Source: Clostridium sp. K13 (lineage in GTDB: Bacteria; Bacillota; Clostridia; Clostridiales; Clostridiaceae). From it: 52,476 nucleotides of DNA. Where the stretch lies: positions 1 to 52,476 of the forward strand of contig NZ_JAASHM010000023.1 of NCBI RefSeq assembly GCF_019734195.1, given 5' to 3'. Within the stretch, counting starts at the first letter, position 1. Every line of letters starts with the position of its first letter. A program made the translations under genes and the position numbers. Shown here piece by piece: positions 8,940-19,133 of the stretch. Below the pieces are notes generated by a model. It did no database searches. It saw only the letters and a program-made list of their open reading frames with translations, and was not told where the DNA came from.

Positions 8940-8990
8940 ACAAAAAACTCCCTACTCGAAATATTATTTTTGTTAATATTATTAAATTTA

Positions 8991-9425
8991 TTATTCATAA
9001 TGTAACTTTAATTTTTCAAATGACTCCTCGTAACATTTTTTACATAATACAATTACTTCATTATTATTAATATTATTTTCATATACATCTAAATTAGCTA
9101 TATTTCCACACTCTTCACATTTATATTTTGCTTTTTGCAATGCTTCCTTACGCTTCAAATTCCATTCTTCTTTATCTTGTATTTTATCTTGTGCCTTTTC
9201 TAGATTATTATTTTTATTATTTCTAAAAATATTGTTAGTTTCATTGATTAAGTCTTCTATTTTACCTTTAGAAATTTTAATCCAATTACTACTTTCATAT
9301 TTTCCCTTATTTTTTGTTCTTTTATATTCCATGTTGATTCTAATAGTAATTAACTTAACCAAGTAAATTCCTAATATTAAATATATTAAATTAAACATAA
9401 ACATCACCATATTTATATTTAACAA
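8991..9425 (-). CDS. Membrane-tethered protein with an HNH-like zinc ribbon lacking the histidines
   Basis: A 144-residue protein with one N-terminal membrane segment (about residues 5-28), a basic linker, and a C-terminal four-cysteine module: KYKCEECG at about 101-108, then VLCKKCYEE at about 125-133. The spacing and the intervening NLDVYE segment are those of the HNH nuclease fold, where LDVHH normally stands. The histidines are replaced, so I infer a metal-binding module without nuclease activity. The start is uncertain: TTG at 9425 gives the longest frame, but the ATG at 9410 or GTG at 9407 are alternatives and none has a strong ribosome site. Confidence 0.55.
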   Translation of the reverse strand: MLNINMVMFMFNLIYLILGIYLVKLITIRINMEYKRTKNKGKYESSNWIKISKGKIEDLINETNNIFRNNKNNNLEKAQDKIQDKEEWNLKRKEALQKAKYKCEECGNIANLDVYENNINNNEVIVLCKKCYEESFEKLKLHYE

Positions 9426-9511
9426 TTTATTTAAATTTATTCATACTTTTTATAATCATTTATGTAAAATGAAAGTTTTTTTTTATTTTATTCATATATT
9501 TTCCCATATTT

Positions 9512-9549
9512 AAAGCCTTTTCTATATATTTATATATAAAAAAGGCTTT
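9512..9549. terminator. Hairpin of uncertain role
   Basis: A perfect 10-bp stem (9512-9521 with 9540-9549) with an 18-base AT-only loop lies between divergent genes. Neither side has a clear U-tract, so a terminator role is doubtful. It ends just before the promoter at 9559. Confidence 0.3.
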
Positions 9550-9558
9550 ATCAGAATA

Positions 9559-9587
9559 TTGTATTTTTTTGATTTATATGGTAAAAT
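9559..9587 (+). promoter_or_regulatory. Promoter of the symporter gene
   Basis: TTGTAT (9559-9564) and TAAAAT (9582-9587) are separated by 17 bases. The leader that follows holds a 9-bp hairpin (9592-9600 with 9618-9626) with a T-rich loop, then AAGGGGGG six bases before the ATG at 9648. Confidence 0.55.
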
Positions 9588-9647
9588 CTATAAAAATGCA
9601 AGTTTTATTTTTTTTAATGCATTTTTCTTACAATAAGGGGGGCTAAC

Positions 9648-10927
9648 ATGAAAAAAAATTAGGGCTAACAACAAAAATTTTTATCGGTTTAATACTTGGG
9701 GCAATTTGTGGTATTATTCTTTATGGTTTAGTACCAGCTGGAGTAATAAGAGATGATATATTAATTAATGGTATATTTAAAGTTCTTGGAAAAGGTTTCT
9801 TAAGAGCTATGCAAATGCTTGTTGTACCATTAGTATTCTGCTCATTAGTTTGTGGGAGTATGGCTATAGGTGATACGAAAAAACTAGGTCGTGTTGGTGT
9901 AAAAACTATATTGTTTTATCTTGTTACTACTGCAATTGCAATTACACTAGCTATTGGTGTAGGAAAACTAATTAATCCTGGTATAGGATTAGATATGAGT
10001 AATATTCAAGTGGCTGAAACTACAGTAAGTGAAGCAAACTCTGTATCTGACGTTATCTTAGATATAATTCCTACCAATCCTATATTTGCACTTTCAAATG
10101 GGAACATGCTTCAAATTATATTCTTTTCAATATTAGTAGGTATTATCCTTGCTATGCTTAATGAAAAAGCTAAAACAGTAGCTAATTTTTTCAGTGAGTT
10201 TAATGAAATTATGATGAAAATGACAATGATAGTTATGAAGGTTGCTCCAATTGGAGTATTTTGTCTAATTGCTACTACCTTCTCTAACATAGGCTGGAGT
10301 GCTTTTGCTCCAATGTTAAAATATATATTTGCTGTAATGCTAGCACTATTTATCCAATGCTTAATAACATATATGGCAATGTTAAAAATATTTGCAAAGC
10401 TAAATCCTTTAACATTTTTAAAGAAATTCTTCCCGGTTATGAGTTTTGCATTTTCTACATCATCATCAAATGCTACAATTCCATTAAGTATAGAAACTCT
10501 AGATAATGAAATTGGTGTTTCTGAAAAAATATCATCCTTTACAGTTCCATTAGGTGCTACAGTAAATATGGATGGTACTGCAATTATGCAAGGAGTAGCT
10601 GTGGTTTTTATTTCACAAGCCTTTGGAATAGAACTTGGACTTAATGCATATCTTACAGTTATTTTAACCGCAACACTTGCATCAATAGGAACTGCTGGTG
10701 TACCAGGTGTTGGTCTTATAACATTATCTATGGTTCTTAATTCTGTAGGATTACCAGTTGAAGGTATTGGAATAATTATGGGTATTGATAGAATCTTAGA
10801 TATGACTAGAACTGCAGTTAATGTTACTGGTGATGCTATATGCACTACTATTGTTGCTAAACAAGAAGGGGAACTTAATGAAAGTACTTTCTATTCTAAT
10901 GAAAATCAACTTGATGCTCAACTTTAA
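9648..10927 (+). pseudogene. Dicarboxylate/amino acid:cation symporter, frameshifted in an A8 tract
   Basis: The reading frame encodes a DAACS (GltP/GltT/DctA-like) membrane symporter for acidic amino acids or dicarboxylates. The core motifs are intact: the serine-rich SFAFSTSSSNATIPLS, NMDGTA, and the later DRILDMTRTAVNVTGD. The natural start, ATG 9648 with a strong AAGGGGGG ribosome site, runs into TAG after three codons. One more A in the A8 tract at 9651-9658 would restore a 426-residue protein beginning MKKKLGLTTKIFIGLILG. There is no in-frame ATG, GTG or TTG with a ribosome site upstream; the first in-frame ATG, at 9809, would remove membrane segment 1. The rest shows no decay, so this is a very recent loss, a phase-variable switch, polymerase slippage at the A-run, or a sequencing error. 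Confidence 0.8.
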
Positions 10928-10943
10928 TATAAAATAGTATTTT

Positions 10944-10980
10944 AAAATACCCACTAAACAAATATATTAGTGGGTATTTT
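10944..10980. terminator. Bidirectional terminator
   Basis: A perfect 14-bp stem (10944-10957 with 10967-10980) with a 9-base loop. It lies between the symporter gene on the plus strand and the 50-codon gene on the minus strand and has T-rich tails on both sides. Confidence 0.7.
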
Positions 10981-10984
10981 AATG

Positions 10985-11137
10985 TTAATTTAAATTAAAA
11001 AAATTAAATATATTAGAAAACTTACTAGCTGATTTAGGATCATTTTCATGTCTTAACTTTCTCTCTTCTTCTTCACAGGATATTACACCATCAACTAAAC
11101 CATCACTATAATTTTTTTCATCACTTTTTTCTGTCAT
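10985..11137 (-). CDS. 50-residue hypothetical protein
   Basis: A short frame on the minus strand starts at ATG 11135-11137, seven bases after GAGGTGA, and ends at TAA 10985-10987. The product begins MTEKSDEKNYSDGLVDGV, is acidic in the first half, contains CEEEERKLRHEND in the middle and ends in a Phe/Asn-rich tail (FSNIFNFFNLN). The strong ribosome site and a terminator directly after the stop argue that it is real. I do not recognise a family. The hydrophilic, charged sequence suggests a small cytosolic protein. Confidence 0.5.
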   Translation of the reverse strand: MTEKSDEKNYSDGLVDGVISCEEEERKLRHENDPKSASKFSNIFNFFNLN

Positions 11138-11220
11138 TATAATATCACCTCACTTCATATAATCTTATTGTTTCAATATATCATTATATTTATAATTATT
11201 AATTTTAAAATAAAGTTACA

Positions 11221-11263
11221 TAAAGCCTTTATACAGATAAATATAAGCTGTATAAAGGCTTTA
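11221..11263 (-). terminator. Terminator of the GH63 gene
   Basis: A perfect 16-bp stem (11221-11236 with 11248-11263) with an 11-base loop lies 16 bases past the GH63 stop. The plus-strand side is also T-rich, so it may act both ways. Confidence 0.65.
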
Positions 11264-11278
11264 TTTTATAGTATTTTT

Positions 11279-13771
<2,493 letters not shown>

Positions 13772-13878
13772 TTATAAATAAGAATTTTGATAATAGTTGC
13801 TTTATAAATTAAACTCAAAATTTAATTCTACTAATAAAATTTATATCAATAAAAAATTACTAAAATGTTTTATAAAAA

Positions 13879-13920
13879 AATAAACCTCTACATAATAAAA
13901 TTATCATGTAGAAGTTTATT
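13879..13920 (-). terminator. Terminator of the small membrane protein gene
   Basis: A 15-bp stem with one wobble (13879-13893 with 13906-13920) and a TTTTTTAT tail on the minus strand, 11 bases after the stop at 13931. Confidence 0.75.
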
Positions 13921-13930
13921 TTAAAATTTT

Positions 13931-14404
13931 CTAAAATTGACGAACTATTTTTTGTGCATAAACAATTCCAATTCTTCTCTTTAATTTATCATTTAACGCA
14001 AGCTCAATTTTTGTATTATCATTTAACTCAAAGGTATAAACTGATAATCCTTTAATATTACTATTATAAAATGCTTTGTTATTTTTATTATTATTAGCAT
14101 TATTTTCATATACTTTTCTAATATCTGCAATAGAAATTGATTTAACAATTTTTCTTCTGCTTTCATTATATATTTTACTTATATTTATAGTATCATTGAA
14201 TAACTCATATTCATATTCTACATAACTTAAAAAACTTAAAATAAATAATGCTAATGCTATTACTCCCATAACTATTGAAACTAGTAGTGATATTGTTAAA
14301 AAGAATGCTGAAAGCACAAAGAAAACCATAGCCAATCCCTTTAAAATATTACTTGTAGTTTTTCTTTTGTCACATTCAATAAATTGTTCAAAAACCTCTT
14401 CCAC
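13931..14404 (-). CDS. Hypothetical two-helix membrane protein
   Basis: A 157-residue protein with a polar N-terminus, two adjacent membrane helices (about residues 21-64) and a roughly 90-residue cytosolic beta-rich tail (YEYELFNDTINISKIY ... ADIRKVYEN ... YTFELNDNTKIELAL). That pattern of a hairpin of helices followed by a small beta domain is seen in bacterial PH-like membrane proteins, but the match is only by layout. The start is GTG with GGAGGAG seven bases upstream. An extended -10 (TGTTATAAT on the minus strand, with its TATAAT at 14438-14443) lies in front, so it probably has its own promoter. Confidence 0.6.
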   Translation of the reverse strand: MEEVFEQFIECDKRKTTSNILKGLAMVFFVLSAFFLTISLLVSIVMGVIALALFILSFLSYVEYEYELFNDTINISKIYNESRRKIVKSISIADIRKVYENNANNNKNNKAFYNSNIKGLSVYTFELNDNTKIELALNDKLKRRIGIVYAQKIVRQF

Positions 14405-14508
14405 CTTTATACTCCTCCTAAATCCCCTTATTACTATATTATAACAAAATTTATATTAATTCGGTATATAACTTTCAATTTTGCAAATATATTACCCTTA
14501 ATAAAATA

Positions 14509-15645
14509 CTATAAATTCTTATAATATTTTATTAATTCTTCTTTAGTATTAATTCCCCTATTTTGAGGAATAGTTAATTCAGAAACATCCTTTCCTGAAA
14601 GCTTACCATTTACTATATATTCTTTTCCTAAGAAATTTTGTCCCCATGTAGCAACCTTATCTATTTCTGGTGTATTAACATTTAATAATTCTGCAAAAGC
14701 TTTTAAAATACATAATCCAAATTGAATATCTTCAATGAAATATCTTGAATTTTTATCTGGAATATATCCTCCCTCAACCTCTATCATAGGAGAATCAATT
14801 CCTATAAATCCTGGTGCTGTATTTATCTTTCGGCTTAACTCCTCTGGCTTTTGTATATTATATCTTAACTTTATTTTCTCAATATCCTCTGGATTAAAAT
14901 CATTATTTTCATTAAATCCGTTAAATATTAATTCTAACTCTTCATCTAATTTCAACAATTCAGATGATGCCATAGTTCCCCATTCTTCATAGAATAAAGG
15001 ATTTCTATCATATACTGTTTCACCTTCAACATAATCATGGAATAATTCATATAATCTTGATGGGTGCATTGTTGGGTTTGATGGCGATAAAGTAATTGCT
15101 AGGTAACTGCTTAATGGTATACATGGAATATCTATAAAATTAGTCATACACTCTGCTATCTTTTCTGAATACTCACCTGGAATTACTCTAATTTTCATAA
15201 ATGGATTCTTTTGTTTTAATATTACTGATTCGCCATACTTTTCTAATCTTATTATTGAAGGTACTCTTTGAGTTCCGAAGAAAATACATCCTTTTTCTAT
15301 TAAAGCATCTATTAAATATTCTTTCCCTCCAAATCCAGGAATTGCTCCTATAACTGTTCCCTTCTTTAAGAATGGCAGTATTGTATTAAATGTTTTTTCC
15401 ATCATAAATGAAGGGTATGTTATTAATACATAATCTGCATTTCCTACAGCCTCTTCATAACTTGATGTAATACAATGAATTTTCACATCATGTGTTATAT
15501 TTTTTTCTTCCTCTATTAGGGCAATAGTCTCTTTAAAGCTTTCAGGCTTTGAAGTATGTAACCACACTTTATTCTCTTCTTTCATTGAAATATATGCAGC
15601 TAAATATGTTCCTATATTTCCTGCTCCTATGATACAAATATTCAT
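14509..15645 (-). CDS. NAD(P)-dependent opine (octopine/nopaline) dehydrogenase family protein
   Basis: A 378-residue cytosolic protein. The Rossmann dinucleotide motif GAGNIGTYLAA is at residues 7-17, followed by the opine dehydrogenase catalytic domain with SPSNPTMHPSRLYELFHDY at about 197-215, where the His of MHPSR corresponds to the catalytic histidine of octopine dehydrogenase. This family reductively joins an amino acid and a 2-oxo acid, though many bacterial members have unknown substrates. The start is well supported (AGGAGG, six-base spacing). No terminator separates it from the 13931-14404 gene, so read-through is possible. It has no metallophore transport neighbours, so a staphylopine-like role has no support here. 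Confidence 0.8.
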   Translation of the reverse strand: MNICIIGAGNIGTYLAAYISMKEENKVWLHTSKPESFKETIALIEEEKNITHDVKIHCITSSYEEAVGNADYVLITYPSFMMEKTFNTILPFLKKGTVIGAIPGFGGKEYLIDALIEKGCIFFGTQRVPSIIRLEKYGESVILKQKNPFMKIRVIPGEYSEKIAECMTNFIDIPCIPLSSYLAITLSPSNPTMHPSRLYELFHDYVEGETVYDRNPLFYEEWGTMASSELLKLDEELELIFNGFNENNDFNPEDIEKIKLRYNIQKPEELSRKINTAPGFIGIDSPMIEVEGGYIPDKNSRYFIEDIQFGLCILKAFAELLNVNTPEIDKVATWGQNFLGKEYIVNGKLSGKDVSELTIPQNRGINTKEELIKYYKNL

Positions 15646-15877
15646 ATTATTCCTCCTAATTTCATCAAAATGCTTATTTATATTTTAACATTTTTTATGT
15701 TTATAATTGTATATCTTTTGTAAACTTTTACTCATAAATCTATCTTTTTTACTATAATATAAATATACATTATTTTATAATATATAAAAAGAATATTTCA
15801 AACTATCTACTATAAATTATTCACTAGAATCACATATTGTAAAATTTTCTCATACTTTGTAATATATTAATCAATAT

Positions 15878-16597
15878 ATGATGATTATATCTTGGTTTTT
15901 CTGGCCTTCCCCTGCAGTAGCTTTAATTGGAGCTGTACTAATTCCTGTAGCTCAAAAGGTTGTTCTTCCAAAACTTTCTGCTGCAATGGCAATGAATCTA
16001 TTTGGACATGGTATTGCCCTATCAAGTGACATCATACTTCAAGGTGCTTCAAGGCTTACTTCTAATTCTGCTGGAATAACTATTTCAGAGCTAAACAGCA
16101 CTCTTATTCCACTTGAGATAGTTATGGGACTTACCACTACCATTATAGCTTTTATTATAATTGTACGAGATTTCAAAAAAAATCCTTTATCAGATACAGA
16201 CATAGGAGGTCCAACTAATAAATGTAAGGATATAGAAACTCCTATTATCAAGCTATCCTGCAAAAAAAAGAAATTTTATGCTTTATTAGTATTCGTAGGA
16301 TATCTTATCGATATAATATTTTCATTAACTGGCGGAGATGCTACTGCACTAGTTGGTGGAACAACTTTACTTCTACTAATAATAATTTTTATTGGTAGCT
16401 TTAAGTTTAACACTATGGAACAAATAACTCCTTATATCGTTAATGGCTTTCAATTTGCTTTTAAAGTTTTTGGAGCAGTAATACCTGTTGCAGCTATATG
16501 TGATGTTTCTCCATTTGAGTTAGCTAGAAAAAATTTATTACCTGTATATATAGGCTTAGCTGTAACAACTATTTTTGCTATTTTCTTTTTAGTTTAA
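15878..16597 (+). pseudogene. Remnant of a large permease with N-terminal and internal loss
   Basis: A 239-codon frame full of membrane segments. It begins mid-protein at WFFWPSPAVALIGAVLIPVA without a ribosome site, and its ATGs fall inside the hydrophobic sequence. The middle reads as normal permease (AMAMNLFGHGIALSSDIILQGA). Near codon 205 FKVFGAVIPVAA runs directly into AICDVSPFELARKNLLPV. In this permease type I remember these two segments as lying far apart, so I infer an internal deletion between similar IPVAA/IPAAA sequences. The substrate is unknown. It keeps a terminator at 16626. It is unlikely to be functional. Confidence 0.6.
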
Positions 16598-16625
16598 AAA
16601 CAGTATATTGTTTAAATATTTATGG

Positions 16626-16676
16626 AACTGTATCAAAAAAATTTATTAATTTATAGAATAATTTTTTGATACAGTT
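16626..16676 (+). terminator. Terminator after the permease remnant
   Basis: A perfect 15-bp stem (16626-16640 with 16662-16676) with a 21-base loop, then TTATTAC. The CTGTATCAAAA core recurs in the hairpin at 52409-52439. Confidence 0.65.
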
Positions 16677-16772
16677 TTATTACTTTACATAACTAACCTT
16701 AATTCTTTCTTAATTTTGGAAATAGTTCTGTTAGTTTATTGTATATTTTGTTAAAATTTTCTTAACAAAGTA

Positions 16773-16801
16773 TTGATTTTCTATATTTTTTACTTTATAA
16801 T
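16773..16801 (+). promoter_or_regulatory. Promoter of the ABC exporter
   Basis: TTGATT (16773-16778) and a consensus TATAAT (16796-16801) are separated by exactly 17 bases, upstream of the ABC exporter pair. Confidence 0.7.
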
Positions 16802-16808
16802 AAGTTAT

Positions 16809-16855
16809 AAAATAACTCTTAATAATATTGATGTTAACTTTTTTAGAGTTATTTT
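16809..16855 (+). promoter_or_regulatory. Leader hairpin of the ABC exporter mRNA
   Basis: An 11-bp perfect stem (16809-16819 with 16845-16855) starts right at the expected transcript 5' end and is followed by ATTTTATC, then the ribosome site. It could be an attenuator or a 5' stabilising stem. The U-tract is interrupted, so strong termination is not expected. Confidence 0.4.
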
Positions 16856-16888
16856 ATTTTATCTAATGTAATAAGGAGGATTATTTCC

Positions 16889-17803
16889 ATGAAACTAGAA
16901 ATAAAAAATCTACGTAAAAGTTTCTCTGGAAATGAAGTTTTACACGGAATTTCATTTTCAGTAGAAAGCGGAAAAGCACTTGGTTTGTTAGGTCAAAATG
17001 GTGCCGGTAAAACAACTACCATCAGGATATTAATGGATATTTTCAAAGGTGATTCTGGAGAAATTTTAATTGATGGTAAACCTTTTAAACCTACTAATTA
17101 TCAAATAGGATATTTACCTGAAGAAAGGGGCCTATATCCTAAGAAGAAAGTTACAGAACAAATTGTATATCTTGCATCTTTAAGAGGTATTAGTAAAAAA
17201 GAAGCCAAAGAAAATACTTTAAAATGGCTTAAAAGATTAGGTATTGAAGAATATGAGAATAGAAAACTAGATACTTTATCTAAAGGTAATCAGCAAAAGG
17301 TACAATTAGCTCAAACCTTAGTTTGTAATCCTGAAATAGTAATATTAGATGAGCCATTTAGCGGTTTAGATCCTGTTAATGCTCAAATTTTAAAAGATGT
17401 AGTTAATGATTTAATTACTGATAATAAAATTGTTATTTTTTCTAGTCATCAAATGAGTTATGTTGAAGAATTTTGTGAAGATATTGCAATAATTAATAAA
17501 GGTGATATTGCACTAAGCGGAAATTTAAAAGAGATAAAAAAGGATTTTGGTAGAAATAGAATTATACTAAGCGCAAATAATTACACACTAGAAGAACTAA
17601 AAGAAATTTGTGAAAGCAAATTTTCTAATTTAGTTATTGTTTATGAAGTAAAAAAGGACTTTTTAGTATTAGAACTTTCTAAAAACTCTACTAAAAACGA
17701 GCTTTTAAAAACTATTATTAACTCTGATATTGATATCGAAAAATTTTCAATATATGAACCTTCATTAACAGATATTTTTGTATTAAAGGCAGGTGATGAA
17801 TAA
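16889..17803 (+). CDS. ABC transporter ATP-binding protein (NatA-like)
   Basis: A 304-residue cytosolic ATPase of an ABC-2 type exporter. Walker A GLLGQNGAGKTTT is at about residues 33-45, the signature is a degenerate LSKGNQQK at about 130-137, Walker B IVILDEPFSGLDP is at about 150-162, and the switch histidine is in FSSHQM. The C-terminal 90 residues form the usual DUF4162-like extension. The stop overlaps the permease ATG (TAATG), giving tight coupling. NatAB exports Na+, but relatives export drugs and peptides, so the substrate is open. Confidence 0.9.
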   Translation: MKLEIKNLRKSFSGNEVLHGISFSVESGKALGLLGQNGAGKTTTIRILMDIFKGDSGEILIDGKPFKPTNYQIGYLPEERGLYPKKKVTEQIVYLASLRGISKKEAKENTLKWLKRLGIEEYENRKLDTLSKGNQQKVQLAQTLVCNPEIVILDEPFSGLDPVNAQILKDVVNDLITDNKIVIFSSHQMSYVEEFCEDIAIINKGDIALSGNLKEIKKDFGRNRIILSANNYTLEELKEICESKFSNLVIVYEVKKDFLVLELSKNSTKNELLKTIINSDIDIEKFSIYEPSLTDIFVLKAGDE

Positions 17804-19080
17804 TGAAGCAATTTTTTAACGTATTAAGTTTTGAATTAAGTAATTATTTTAAAAATAAAGGATACATGATTACAACTATTCTTTTTTCAATAATATTAGT
17901 AATAGGTTTATCACTACCATCATTTTTTGATATGTCAAAACTTATACCACAACTAGCTCCTATTTCTTCTGAAGATCCATCTTCATCTGTAACTCCTGAT
18001 GAAGTTATAGATGAAAATAAAGCTAATTATGTTATTGTAGACAACAATAATATTTTACCTGATTTAAATACTCTTGAAACAGCTTTTACAAACTCTAGTT
18101 GGACCAAAGTAAATACTACTGCTGAAGCTGAAAACATAATTAAAGCTGGAGATGCTGAAGCTGGTTTTATACTTGAAAGTTTAAATAAATATTCATATCT
18201 AGTTGATAATTCTGGATTTACTGATACAAATCAAATGATCTTTGAAAATTTATTATCTAGTTTAAATCAACAGACTTATGCTATAGAACATAATTTAGAT
18301 ATAAATGATTTACAATCTGTAATTTATCCTTCATTTGAATCTGATGTTACTATCTTAGGAAAAGATAGTGCTAATAACTTCTTTTATGTATATATATTTA
18401 TCTTTGCAATGTATATGATGATTTTATTATACGGACAGCTTATTGCAGTTTCTGTCACATCTGAAAAGAGCAATAGAGCTATAGAGGTTTTAGTTACAAG
18501 TGCTAGTAGTAATAGCCTTATTTTCGGAAAGGTAATAGCAGCTGCCTTAGCTAGTTTCCTTCAAGTTGGAATAATTTTAGCTTCAGGAATGATAACTTAC
18601 TCTTTAAATAGTAAGGCTTGGAATGGTATTTTAGATGGGGTATTTAAAGTTCCAAGTAATATACTATTAACATTTATTTTATTCGGAGCTATTGGATACT
18701 TATTCTATTCATTTATTTTCGGAGCTTTAGGATCTTTAGTTTCTAAAACTGAAGATATTAGCTCTAGTATAGGTCCTATAACTATGATTTTCGTTATTGT
18801 CTTCTTTATAAGTATGTTTGGATTAACAAATAGTGATAGCTTACTTATTAAAATAGCTTCATTTATTCCATTCAGTTCATCAATGACAATGCTTATAAGA
18901 GTTGCAATGGGTACTGTATCTAACCTTGAAATAATAATTTCATTTATTATATTATTAATTTCAACTATATTAACTGCTCTTGGTGCTGCTAAGATTTATA
19001 GATTAGGTACTTTAATATATGGAAATCCTATTAAACTAAGAAATGCTTTAAAATGGTTTAAGAAAGAAAAAATATCTTAA
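17803..19080 (+). CDS. ABC-2 type exporter permease (NatB-like)
   Basis: A 425-residue membrane protein. One N-terminal membrane segment (about 22-40) is followed by an extracellular domain of about 150 residues (VITPDEVIDENKANYVIVDN and onward) and five or six C-terminal membrane segments. SVTSEKSNRAIEVLVTSAS, the conserved ABC-2 coupling segment, is at about 216-234. It pairs with the ATPase just upstream, and the unit ends at the terminator at 19091. Confidence 0.88.
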   Translation: MKQFFNVLSFELSNYFKNKGYMITTILFSIILVIGLSLPSFFDMSKLIPQLAPISSEDPSSSVTPDEVIDENKANYVIVDNNNILPDLNTLETAFTNSSWTKVNTTAEAENIIKAGDAEAGFILESLNKYSYLVDNSGFTDTNQMIFENLLSSLNQQTYAIEHNLDINDLQSVIYPSFESDVTILGKDSANNFFYVYIFIFAMYMMILLYGQLIAVSVTSEKSNRAIEVLVTSASSNSLIFGKVIAAALASFLQVGIILASGMITYSLNSKAWNGILDGVFKVPSNILLTFILFGAIGYLFYSFIFGALGSLVSKTEDISSSIGPITMIFVIVFFISMFGLTNSDSLLIKIASFIPFSSSMTMLIRVAMGTVSNLEIIISFIILLISTILTALGAAKIYRLGTLIYGNPIKLRNALKWFKKEKIS

Positions 19081-19090
19081 TTAAAAATTG

Positions 19091-19132
19091 AAGGTCTTGC
19101 CAAAAACAATTTTATGGCAAGACCTTTTTTTT
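19091..19132. terminator. Strong terminator between convergent genes
   Basis: A perfect 12-bp GC-containing stem (19091-19102 with 19115-19126) with a 12-base loop and an eight-T run on the plus strand. The minus-strand tail (CAATTTTTAATT) is also usable, so it probably serves the GH20 gene too. Confidence 0.85.
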
Positions 19133-19133
19133 G

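Noticed and set aside
8991..9425. Active HNH nuclease
   Set aside because: The catalytic histidines are replaced; only the zinc-binding cysteines remain.
10111..10845. A 244-codon open frame on the minus strand inside the symporter gene
   Set aside because: It is antisense to strongly conserved symporter sequence and has no ribosome site; it is a by-product of codon usage.
9809..10927. Symporter gene starting at the ATG at 9809
   Set aside because: It has no proper ribosome site and would lose the first membrane segment, while the true N-terminus is readable upstream in the same frame.
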